Position numbers and translations under genes: made by a program. The notes below the pieces were generated by a model that saw only the letters and a program-made list of their open reading frames with translations, was not told the DNA's origin and ran no database searches. This document shows positions 1-5,379 of a stretch of 7,851 nt of DNA, piece by piece. The DNA comes from DASZUC01 sp035547775 (GTDB lineage Bacteria > Patescibacteriota > Saccharimonadia > Saccharimonadales > UBA4665): positions 1 to 7,851 of the forward strand of contig DASZUC010000044.1 in the NCBI GenBank assembly GCA_035547775.1. Direction: 5' to 3'. The first letter of the stretch is position 1. Each line of letters begins with the position of its first letter.

Positions 1-1
1 T

Positions 2-235
2 GGCACGAATGTGATCTTCAGTCATTCCAACCGATTTATAGACGAAGCTAGCTTCAAGGGCATGGTTAGTACTGCTTTTGCGCAAGTGAAAGGTGCTTTT
101 GTTAAGCCAGCTCAAGAAAATGGTACTACAGTGGGTATAGCGGAACAGATAGAAAAGTATGCAGATTTGCTTCAAAAAGGCGCTATCACTCAAGCCGAAT
201 ATGACGCTAAAAAGAAACAGCTTTTAGATTTATAA
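2..235 (+). CDS. SHOCT-domain protein, 3' end only (partial)
   Basis: The reading frame is open at the left edge of the window and ends at TAA 233-235, so only the last 77 codons are seen. A GTG at 11 could be taken as a start, but the frame continues upstream and no ribosome binding site is visible, so a truncated gene is more likely. The last ~32 residues (IAEQIEKYADLLQKGAITQ, then EYDAKKKQLLDL) match the short C-terminal SHOCT pattern: one helix, a loop with G-I-T, then E-[FY]-[DE]-xx-K-xx-LL. SHOCT modules sit at the ends of many bacterial proteins and are thought to mediate oligomerisation, so they do not reveal the main function. The preceding ~40 residues are not recognised. ATA codons for Ile match the next two genes rather than the glycolytic genes. 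Confidence 0.7.
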   Translation, partial: GTNVIFSHSNRFIDEASFKGMVSTAFAQVKGAFVKPAQENGTTVGIAEQIEKYADLLQKGAITQAEYDAKKKQLLDL

Positions 236-236
236 A

Positions 237-332
237 GCCCTTAACTTAACAATTTTTAACAACTGAACGCCCTAAACTTACCATTTTTTAATAATTAGGC
301 GGTGTGCCTAAACTCAACCTTTTTCAACAGTG
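237..332 (+). repeat. Three degenerate tandem direct repeats upstream of the membrane-protein gene
   Basis: Three related units of about 26-29 bp follow one another, with cores at 240-265, 272-297 and 308-332. The shared pattern is CTAAACTTAAC, then a run of five or six T, then AACA and a variable end. Units 1 and 2 agree at 20 of 26 positions by hand alignment. Unit 3 needs one gap. The spacing is 32 then 36 bp. The third unit overlaps the presumed -35 region of the following gene, so the array could be a repeated protein-binding site. It is also compatible with decayed iterons or simple AT-rich duplication. Confidence 0.6.
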
Positions 333-350
333 TAAGCTGTAGGCTATACT
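321..350 (+). promoter_or_regulatory. Promoter of the two-gene accessory unit
   Basis: A -10 box TATACT lies at 345-350, with a weak -35 TTTTCA at 321-326 (18-bp spacer). The expected transcription start is near 357, only about 3 nt before the ATG at 360, so the mRNA would be nearly leaderless. An inverted repeat TAAGCT (333-338) / AGCTTA (352-357) flanks the -10 box and could be an operator. Confidence 0.5.
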
Positions 351-359
351 TAGCTTAAG

Positions 360-1175
360 ATGTTAGACGTAATAGCTGCTGCTCATACCCATACGATGCT
401 AAGCGATACCGACAAACAAGTGATCGGCGCTTTATTAGGTGCACTCATTGGTGCAGTTGCTGGTTCCATAGGCACTTATTTAGTGGGCGAAAATGCTCGT
501 AAAAAGCAGCGAGAGCTTAGCGAGATAGATAAAATAAGGCAGCAAATCAAGGCAAGTACGGGCGCTCTAGTGGCAGCTCAGAATAACCTGCACAATCTAT
601 TAGTTATGGCGTTAAAGAATGCCGGCCACTCCAGAGATATTACGAAAGGCATATACGATAGCCAGAGCAGACTAACCACTTTTACGATGAACTTACCTTT
701 ACCTTACCAAATAGAAAATGGCATCTCCGACGGCGTCATGAATACCAACCTCGTTATACAATGGGACGCCCTAGAAACAGAGGTAATGCTACATAACAGC
801 AACATTATAGAGTTTAACGACTACTACTCCTTCTTGCGTACTAGCGTACATAGCGCCCAGCTTACAAATCCGAATAGCTTAAACCTCAATACTGTTATTT
901 CCGATAGCACTACTATAGCCTCAGGTGCACAACAGCAAGTAGAGGCCTGCGCCCATTTTAGAGAACGCTGCATTAAGGTTCTAGCGCTCGTAGAGTGCCA
1001 CGTTGCACAGTATAAAAAGATTGATTACAAAACAATTACTTTGGCGGAGCTAGAAGAATATCGGCAAAAGCTCATAGACCATAAGCCCAGCGATAGCGAG
1101 TTAAAGAAAAAGATAGAGGCGGCTAATGACCAATACACTGAAGATAAGGCATTTGGGGTTAATGCTACGCTATAG
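360..1175 (+). CDS. Membrane-anchored helical protein of unknown function
   Basis: I do not recognise a family for these 271 residues. One clear hydrophobic, Gly/Ala-rich segment spans about residues 21-42 (VIGALLGALIGAVAGSIGTY) and is followed at once by a positive cluster (ARKKQRE). This suggests a single membrane helix with the short N-terminus outside and the long C-terminal part in the cytoplasm. The rest looks mostly helical, with Gln/Lys/Glu-rich coiled-coil-like stretches at ~48-80 and ~225-262. The ATG at 360 is chosen because a -10 box sits 9 nt upstream. There is no Shine-Dalgarno, and a second ATG at 396 would still keep the membrane helix. The stop is TAG. The next gene begins 10 nt later, so the two are probably co-transcribed. 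Codon use (ATA, AGA, AGG) differs from the genes right of 2600. Confidence 0.75.
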   Translation: MLDVIAAAHTHTMLSDTDKQVIGALLGALIGAVAGSIGTYLVGENARKKQRELSEIDKIRQQIKASTGALVAAQNNLHNLLVMALKNAGHSRDITKGIYDSQSRLTTFTMNLPLPYQIENGISDGVMNTNLVIQWDALETEVMLHNSNIIEFNDYYSFLRTSVHSAQLTNPNSLNLNTVISDSTTIASGAQQQVEACAHFRERCIKVLALVECHVAQYKKIDYKTITLAELEEYRQKLIDHKPSDSELKKKIEAANDQYTEDKAFGVNATL

Positions 1176-1185
1176 GTTGTAGGGT

Positions 1186-2277
1186 ATGGACGAGCCGCTG
1201 TTTAGTCAATTTAACCAATTGTTTACTGAGAGCCTTGAGAATGCAATTAAAGATTTAAGCGAAGAAGATCAGCAAAAACTTGCCAAACTAGACGATGCAG
1301 ATTTTCGGAAGATGCTAGAGGATACTACTGACAGTGTTTCTTCCTTGTTTATTAAGGACGTTAATAAGCTTTCCCGCAAAGACTACTTTGAGGATAAGAA
1401 ATATAAGAAGGGTTTTGAGGGGCGCTTACTTAAGATTTACGAGCCATACTTTGTCGAGTTGCACGGATTGATAACTACGTGCGTCGAAGCCATGCAGCAC
1501 CATAGAGATTATATGCATGGCGAGAAGATACTTAAGAACAAGAAGCAGGCCAATCAATACGGCGTATTGGTAAGGCTTCATGCACGCGCATTACGAATCT
1601 GCAACGAGATAAGTTCTCTCATGCAGGCAGGCTATGGTACCGGTGCCCTGGCTCGCTGGAGAGCCTTACACGAGCTTGTAACTACCATAAGCTACCTAGC
1701 TAAAAATCCAGACGCCACAGCCCTATTTTTAGAGCACAATAAAGTACTCTCTTATAAGGCTATGCTGGACTACAACTTTTACTCAAAAGAGTTAAAGGTT
1801 AAGCCGTTTACGGGTCGCGAAGTGGGCTTAGCTAAAAGGACTTATAACGCTGTAATAACGAAGTACGGCAAAAGTTTTGAGCATGATTATGGTTGGCTAA
1901 GGGTCTACAGCAATAATAAGCTCAATAATTTTCGTGATATAGAAGAACAGTACGGCCAGAAGCAGCTCAGGCCATATTATCGCTATGCGAGTTACGGTAT
2001 TCATGCCAACTCAAAATCTCTCTTTAGTGGCGAAGAAAATAACGCACTTGAAGGACAAGAAGTACTTTTGATAGGTGCATCGGATAGCGGAATGGAAGAA
2101 GTAGCTCAACTTACTCCTATATCTATCAGCTACGCAACTATTACTATCCTTACTGGCGTATACGTTAGTGCAGGCTCGCTCATTATGGCTAAGGTTCTCA
2201 TGCTTAAGCAGGCTGAGCTAGAAAAAGTATTCTCTGAGATTGATCTACCAGACGCTATGAATAAAGACGAGAGCTAG
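1186..2277 (+). CDS. DUF5677-like protein
   Basis: This 363-residue, probably cytoplasmic protein is mostly helical. The middle part (about residues 125-280) resembles the DUF5677 family, with a GALARWRALHELVTTISYL segment (153-171), an FLEHN segment (181-185) and a later YASYGIHANSK segment (267-277). The family function is unknown to me. Two spacings fit the loose R-x(4-6)-H pattern of HEPN-type RNases: R157 to H162 and R266 to H273. This is only a pattern match. The N-terminal 60 residues are acidic and helical. A hydrophobic stretch near 312-336 could be a buried helix rather than a membrane segment. The ATG at 1186 lies 10 nt after the previous stop, with AGG at 1174-1176 and AGGG at 1181-1184 as possible ribosome binding sites. 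It forms a two-gene unit with the membrane protein before it. The role is unknown; defence is a guess from context. Confidence 0.7.
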   Translation: MDEPLFSQFNQLFTESLENAIKDLSEEDQQKLAKLDDADFRKMLEDTTDSVSSLFIKDVNKLSRKDYFEDKKYKKGFEGRLLKIYEPYFVELHGLITTCVEAMQHHRDYMHGEKILKNKKQANQYGVLVRLHARALRICNEISSLMQAGYGTGALARWRALHELVTTISYLAKNPDATALFLEHNKVLSYKAMLDYNFYSKELKVKPFTGREVGLAKRTYNAVITKYGKSFEHDYGWLRVYSNNKLNNFRDIEEQYGQKQLRPYYRYASYGIHANSKSLFSGEENNALEGQEVLLIGASDSGMEEVAQLTPISISYATITILTGVYVSAGSLIMAKVLMLKQAELEKVFSEIDLPDAMNKDES

Positions 2278-2376
2278 ATAGCATTTGTTCGAGATAGTAT
2301 AGGCGACGTAAACAACTTCGGTGTAACCACTAATAGGTCGTACCAACGAGCCAGCTCTTTACAGATAAGGTTCCAA

Positions 2377-2398
2377 TTCGATTCCACTAGGGTCACCA
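2377..2398 (+). other. Possible tRNA 3'-end remnant / attachment site
   Basis: The 22 bases begin with TTCGATTCC, which matches a tRNA T-loop followed by the start of the T-stem, and end in AGGGTCACCA, like an acceptor strand plus discriminator and CCA. The bases before the T-loop (TCCAA at 2372-2376) do not pair with the downstream CCACT, so no intact tRNA exists here. A strong terminator follows the CCA, as is common after tRNA genes. The geometry fits the duplicated end left when an element integrates into a tRNA. Against this, a true tRNA end from T54 to A76 has 23 bases and this has 22. Low confidence. Confidence 0.25.
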
Positions 2399-2435
2399 CG
2401 AAAACGCCCGAGCTAATGCTCGGGTTTTTTCGTGG
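2396..2435. terminator. Bidirectional intrinsic terminator
   Basis: The inner stem CCCGAGC (2407-2413) / GCTCGGG (2418-2424) with loop TAAT is followed by six T (2425-2430). The pairing continues outward with CCACGAAAA (2396-2404) against TTTTCGTGG (2427-2435) across a small internal loop. The A-run left of the stem gives a U-tract on the minus strand too, so it can stop transcription from both sides. On the plus strand it would end the accessory two-gene unit about 130 nt after its stop codon, or could be the original terminator of a former tRNA gene. Confidence 0.85.
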
Positions 2436-2436
2436 T

Positions 2437-2571
2437 CGGTTCTCTACGAGAACCGGAACTCCGTCGAGTTCGTTCATAACGAGCGCGCAGAAGTTTACTT
2501 CGAACACGGGAGGAAATGGTTGCCGTAGGCAACGGAACCTAGGGGTCATGGCCAGTTCTCATAGAGAACCG
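2437..2571. repeat. Cluster of small perfect hairpins
   Basis: Short inverted repeats follow in series: CGGTTCTC-TAC-GAGAACCG (2437-2455), GAACTC-CGTC-GAGTTC (2456-2471), GAAGT-TT-ACTTC (2490-2501), GTTGCC-GTA-GGCAAC (2519-2533) and GTTCTC-ATA-GAGAAC (2555-2569). The first and last are related copies sharing the octamer GAGAACCG (2448-2455 and 2564-2571), so they bracket the cluster. No protein gene fits. It could be a structured RNA, a small palindromic repeat element, or part of a recombination site. Confidence 0.6.
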
Positions 2572-2586
2572 CTTTGATTATCAATT

Positions 2587-2595
2587 TGCTACACT
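2587..2595 (+). promoter_or_regulatory. Extended -10 promoter of the Nudix gene
   Basis: A TGC-TACACT extended -10 element ends 6 nt before the ATG at 2602. Transcription would start at or next to the start codon, giving a leaderless mRNA. No clear -35 box or Shine-Dalgarno is visible. The last hairpin of the preceding cluster (2555-2569) lies just upstream, beside the expected -35 position. Confidence 0.5.
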
Positions 2596-2601
2596 GGGCT
2601 C

Positions 2602-3003
2602 ATGATCAGTAAAGCGGCGCTCCTCCTATTTCGAGATCATAATGGTGAAAAAGAGCTGCTTTTTGCTCGCGCGAAAGGCAAGTCATTTTTGGTGTTTCCG
2701 GGCGGCAAGCAGGAAGCTAGTGAAACCATCGACCAGGCTTTGCAGCGTGAATTGCAAGAAGAGTTGGGCACCAGCGCCGTCAATGTAGAAAAGCTCGGCA
2801 CGGTTGTGGGCCGGACGCCAGATGGTCGCGACTTGGAAATGCATCTGTATACTGGCCAACTTTTGAACGAGCCCCACCCACACTCTGAAATTGAAGAAAT
2901 TATCTGGATAAGTCGCGCTGGGGTGGCCGAAAAAAGCGAGGTGATGACGCCCATGACCTTAGATCATGTTATGCCGTTTTTGGCTGAGTATAATATCTGG
3001 TAA
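2602..3003 (+). CDS. Nudix hydrolase
   Basis: This small cytoplasmic hydrolase (133 residues, typical single-domain Nudix length) would cleave a nucleoside diphosphate linked to another group. The Nudix box G-x5-E-x7-RE-U-x-EE-x-G is complete: G35, E41, R49-E50, L51, E53-E54, G56. The usual hydrophobic residue after the last Gly is Thr57. The box follows FPGGKQE (32-38), as in MutT-like enzymes, and the E residues of REUxEE bind the catalytic Mg. The substrate cannot be read from sequence; 8-oxo-dGTP or another nucleotide is possible. ATG 2602 is chosen because the protein starts directly at the first beta strand and a -10 box ends 6 nt upstream. The gene stands alone, and pyk has its own promoter 23 nt after its stop. 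Its codon use matches the glycolytic genes (no AGA/AGG), so it appears to belong to the core side of the boundary. Confidence 0.9.
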   Translation: MISKAALLLFRDHNGEKELLFARAKGKSFLVFPGGKQEASETIDQALQRELQEELGTSAVNVEKLGTVVGRTPDGRDLEMHLYTGQLLNEPHPHSEIEEIIWISRAGVAEKSEVMTPMTLDHVMPFLAEYNIW

Positions 3004-3025
3004 AGAAGACTAGCCTGACATATTT

Positions 3026-3054
3026 TTGAATTCTGTTCACTCCCGAGCTATACT
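3026..3054 (+). promoter_or_regulatory. pyk promoter
   Basis: TTGAAT (3026-3031) and TATACT (3049-3054) are separated by exactly 17 bp, a good sigma-70-type promoter. Transcription should begin near 3061, giving a leader of about 35 nt before the pyk ATG. Only weak purine-rich stretches (AAAGG at 3074-3078, GGGA at 3082-3085) could act as ribosome binding sites. Confidence 0.7.
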
Positions 3055-3095
3055 AAAGCGTAAGCAAATTACTAAAGGCGTGGGAAAAGATAAAC

Positions 3096-4529
3096 ATGCA
3101 GCAAACAGAAGTGGCACCCAAGGTGCCCCTGGCCAAGTTTAAGCGGACGAAAATTATCGCGACAGTTGGTCCGGCGACTGATAGTTATGAAAGTATTTTG
3201 GCCCTCATTAAAGCTGGTGCCAACGGTATCCGGCTCAACTTTAGCCATGGCACACCCGAAGAGCGTACTCAACAGATCAAATGGATCCGTAAAGCCAGTG
3301 CCGAATACGGTAAACCAGTGGCCATTATTCAGGATTTGCAGGGGCCAAAAATTCGCCTTGGTGACTTTGAAGGCATTGTAAACGTCGCCAAAGGCGAGAG
3401 CTTACGCTTTGGCTATCAGGCCAATTACGTCGAGACCGGTTGTTTGCCCACCCAGTATGATTTAAGCAAAAAGGTCAAGCGGGGCGAACGGGTTTATCTG
3501 TATGACGGCAAGGTGAAAGCTATTGTGACTGATGTGCGCGATGGCGTCGTTCACGCCCGGGCTGAGAACGCTGGCATTTTGATCAAGCGCAAGGGCATGA
3601 ATTTGCCAGATACCGATTTTGCCGGCGACATTATTACTGGCAAAGATCGCGCAGATTTGTTGTATGGTGCCACGCAAGATATCGATTATGTCGCACTGAG
3701 TTTTGTGCAAACGGCCGACGATGTCATCAATTTGCGCCACCTGCTGCACGACATGAAAAGCACCGCTCGAGTGATTGCCAAAATTGAGACCACGGCCGCT
3801 GTGGCTAATTTGGAAGCTATTGTGGCGGCGAGTGATGCTGTGATGATCGCCCGTGGTGACTTAGCCGTGGAAACGCCAGCCGAAAGTGTGCCAATTGTGC
3901 AGCGCCAAATTATTGGACTCGGTTTACGCTATGCTAAACCAACCATTGTGGCCACCCAAATGCTGGGCAGTATGACTGATGCACCAGAGCCCACTCGCGC
4001 CGAGGTGTCAGATGTTGCGACGGCCGTACTAGTGGGTGCCGACTGTGTCATGCTGAGCGACGAAACGGCCAGTGGCCAGTATCCGCTAGAAGCTGTCGAA
4101 ACCATGAAACGAGTGATTCGCTACACTGAAGAACACGCTCCGCTCAGTGTCAGTTTTCCAGCCCCTGAAGATGATTCGCACCAGGCGGCTATCAGTACGG
4201 CAATTTTAAGTCTTGCCCAAAATATTGAGGCAAAAGCTGTGGTTGCTGAGACCAAATCCGGCGCTACCGCGCTGCATATTGCCGCTCGTCGGCCCAAAGT
4301 AGCGGTGATTGCCGTTGCCAGCGATGCTCGGGTGGCGCAACAGTTGGCGATTGTCTATGGCGTGAAAAGTTATGTGCGGCCGGCCGATCCTCTGGCAGCC
4401 AATAAGTTAACCGATTGGTTACGGGCTGCCCGAGTTTTGCATAAGGGTGACATTGTGGTGACGGCATCCGGTAAATACCCCGGTGTTGTGGGCACCACCG
4501 ACACGATTAAAGTGCGCGTTCTGGAATAA
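3096..4529 (+). CDS. pyk: Pyruvate kinase
   Basis: Pyk converts phosphoenolpyruvate and ADP to pyruvate and ATP in the cytoplasm, the last step of glycolysis. At 477 residues it has the usual bacterial core without an extra C-terminal PEP-utiliser domain. Visible motifs are TKIIATVGPA (18-27), RLNFSHG (46-52, with substrate-binding Arg46 and Asn48), QDLQGPKIR (79-87), the catalytic lysine motif IAKIE (K229, E231), IARGDLAVE (251-259, metal-binding D255), ATQML (286-290) and TRAEVSDVATAV (300-311). The B domain lies near 88-185 and the regulatory C domain near 360-477. Deviations: ATQMLGSM where ATQMLESM is usual, and LYDG instead of the usual DDG in the B domain. The stop codon lies inside the A-run of the downstream hairpin. 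It has its own promoter and is convergent with the secreted-protein gene. Confidence 0.97.
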   Translation: MQQTEVAPKVPLAKFKRTKIIATVGPATDSYESILALIKAGANGIRLNFSHGTPEERTQQIKWIRKASAEYGKPVAIIQDLQGPKIRLGDFEGIVNVAKGESLRFGYQANYVETGCLPTQYDLSKKVKRGERVYLYDGKVKAIVTDVRDGVVHARAENAGILIKRKGMNLPDTDFAGDIITGKDRADLLYGATQDIDYVALSFVQTADDVINLRHLLHDMKSTARVIAKIETTAAVANLEAIVAASDAVMIARGDLAVETPAESVPIVQRQIIGLGLRYAKPTIVATQMLGSMTDAPEPTRAEVSDVATAVLVGADCVMLSDETASGQYPLEAVETMKRVIRYTEEHAPLSVSFPAPEDDSHQAAISTAILSLAQNIEAKAVVAETKSGATALHIAARRPKVAVIAVASDARVAQQLAIVYGVKSYVRPADPLAANKLTDWLRAARVLHKGDIVVTASGKYPGVVGTTDTIKVRVLE

Positions 4530-4555
4530 AAAAGGGTCGCCCGAGAGCGACCCTT
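4528..4555 (-). terminator. Intrinsic terminator shared by convergent genes
   Basis: A 9-bp stem AAGGGTCGC (4532-4540) / GCGACCCTT (4547-4555) with a 6-nt loop is preceded on the plus strand by six A (4528-4533). Read on the minus strand this is a hairpin followed by a U-tract, a good terminator for the secreted-protein gene. On the plus strand only two T and mixed bases follow, so it would be a weak terminator for pyk. The A-run includes the last two bases of the pyk stop codon. Confidence 0.85.
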
Positions 4556-4576
4556 CATCAACACGCCAAGACGTGA

Positions 4577-5161
4577 TTAGCTGTTCAGAACAGTGTAGAA
4601 CAGCTTAGCTAAATCGTGACGATAGCTACTTAAGTCACGGCTAGCTTGGGCTTCAGTCCGTTCGTAAGCCTGGACAGCCATCCGATTGGCTTGACTAGCC
4701 TGACGGGTGTGGTCCGTACAGTTCAACTGCGGCGCACTCAAGTTGTTGACGTCGTTGGTAGCAGTGGTCCGATCGCTGTCTACTTTACTTTTCATCGTAT
4801 CGTAATTGGCAACCGTGACATTATTGCTACTGACGTAGTTCGTGACACCTCCATAGAGGATGTTTTGGCTACGCAAACGTTTCTGGTCGGCGGTCTTGAT
4901 GGCAGCCGCTTGACTGTTCAGCTTGGCCTGTTCCTGCGTGCAGCTGAGGCGCCAAGGGCGATCACTCATGTTTCGCTTGGTGCTTGATGTTTGCTGGTGT
5001 GAGGCCGTGTAGACATTTCTGTGCTGGTTATCGCCACTGTAGCTATGGTTAAAGCCGTGGGCTGATGCCATGGCCACTGGTGCGGCGAGGCTTAGAACGG
5101 CCGCAGATCCGGCTAGAATCCCCGAACGAGTTGTATTGATAGTCTTGGCAAGTATTCGCAT
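4577..5161 (-). CDS. Secreted helical protein of unknown function
   Basis: This 194-residue protein has a clear Sec signal peptide: a charged start (MRILAKTINTTR), a hydrophobic core (~14-30) and an A-S-A cleavage site after residue 34. The mature part is polar and looks helical (Gln/Ala/Asn/Asp-rich), with no second membrane segment and no cell-wall anchor motif. It has two cysteines, C74 and C148, which could form one disulfide outside the cell. Residues 35-65 are His/Ser/Asn-rich and probably disordered. I cannot name a family. The ATG at 5161 is supported by AAGGAGG five bases upstream, the strongest ribosome binding site in the window. The gene lies between pyk and pgk on the opposite strand with its own terminator, so it is an independent unit. 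For an episymbiotic lineage a host-surface or envelope role is possible but is inference only. Confidence 0.85.
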   Translation of the reverse strand: MRILAKTINTTRSGILAGSAAVLSLAAPVAMASAHGFNHSYSGDNQHRNVYTASHQQTSSTKRNMSDRPWRLSCTQEQAKLNSQAAAIKTADQKRLRSQNILYGGVTNYVSSNNVTVANYDTMKSKVDSDRTTATNDVNNLSAPQLNCTDHTRQASQANRMAVQAYERTEAQASRDLSSYRHDLAKLFYTVLNS

Positions 5162-5166
5162 AACTG

Positions 5167-5173
5167 CCTCCTT
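5167..5173 (-). promoter_or_regulatory. Strong ribosome binding site of the secreted-protein gene
   Basis: The plus-strand CCTCCTT reads AAGGAGG on the minus strand, five bases before the ATG at 5161. It fixes the start codon. A GC-rich hairpin (5184-5203) lies just upstream in the presumed leader: two 8-base arms with one mismatch and a four-base loop that reads TTCG on the minus strand. Confidence 0.85.
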
Positions 5174-5215
5174 ATCTGTAGGTGGCGCCGGCGAACCGGA
5201 GCCTTACATAATAAA

Positions 5216-5234
5216 TGCCCTACATAGTAGGGCA
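5216..5234. promoter_or_regulatory. Perfect palindrome upstream of the secreted-protein gene
   Basis: TGCCCTAC (5216-5223) and GTAGGGCA (5227-5234) pair perfectly around ATA. On the minus strand the hairpin is followed by TTTATTAT, so it could be an attenuator in the leader if transcription starts farther out (a TATAGT box reads on the minus strand at 5272-5267). If instead TATTAT (5213-5208) is the -10 box, the palindrome lies over the spacer and -35 and would be an operator. The sequence alone does not decide. Confidence 0.5.
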
Positions 5235-5311
5235 GGTACTCGCTCACTCATTCCCGGAGAACGTGTACTATACATCAGTATTACAGCTCGGGCTTAATCT
5301 AACAGTGAGAT

Positions 5312-5340
5312 ATGCCACAGGGGGAGTGGCGTGTTAGAAT
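5312..5340 (+). promoter_or_regulatory. pgk-tpiA operon promoter
   Basis: An extended -10 element TGT-TAGAAT ends at 5340, with a fair -35 ATGCCA at 5312-5317 (17-bp spacer). A short inverted repeat GCCAC (5314-5318) / GTGGC (5326-5330) starts within the -35 and extends into the spacer. Transcription should start near 5347, giving a leader of about 33 nt. That leader contains the exact palindrome TTACAT-G-ATGTAA (5352-5364), a possible operator or leader hairpin. Confidence 0.55.
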
Positions 5341-5379
5341 AAACGTAAGTGTTACATGATGTAAGTTAAAGAGGTGGGC

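Larger units (their letters stand above)
2278..2601. other. Non-coding boundary region between accessory and core genes
   Basis: These 324 bases hold no convincing protein gene. A minus-strand frame (2274-2549) and a plus-strand frame continuing from the upstream stop are both open, but neither looks like a protein. From left to right the region contains about 100 bp with nothing I recognise, a tRNA-3'-end-like segment (2377-2398), a long bidirectional terminator (2396-2435), a chain of small hairpins (2437-2571) and the Nudix promoter (2587-2595). Codon and base composition change across it. Confidence 0.6.

Noticed and set aside
237..332. CRISPR array
   Set aside because: Only three units, poorly conserved, almost directly adjacent with no spacers of uniform length, and no cas genes.
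2278..2398. tmRNA or an intact tRNA
   Set aside because: Only a T-loop-like and CCA-like end is visible. The T-stem does not pair, no D-arm or anticodon arm can be drawn, and there is not enough room for a tmRNA before the upstream coding region.
2274..2549. Minus-strand open frame of 91 codons
   Set aside because: It runs straight through the bidirectional terminator and the hairpin cluster, has no ribosome binding site and shows no domain. Open frames of this kind commonly arise opposite tRNA or attachment sequences.
2508..2577. Two tiny frames (8 and 9 codons) starting at 2516 and 2548, each after a purine-rich GGAGG or AGGGG
   Set aside because: The spacing to the ATG is only 2 bases, too short for a working ribosome binding site, and the frames overlap hairpins. 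Leader peptides for the Nudix gene are not supported.
4646..4987. Plus-strand frame of 113 codons opposite the secreted-protein gene
   Set aside because: The minus-strand frame has a signal peptide, a strong ribosome binding site and a terminator; the plus-strand frame has none of these.
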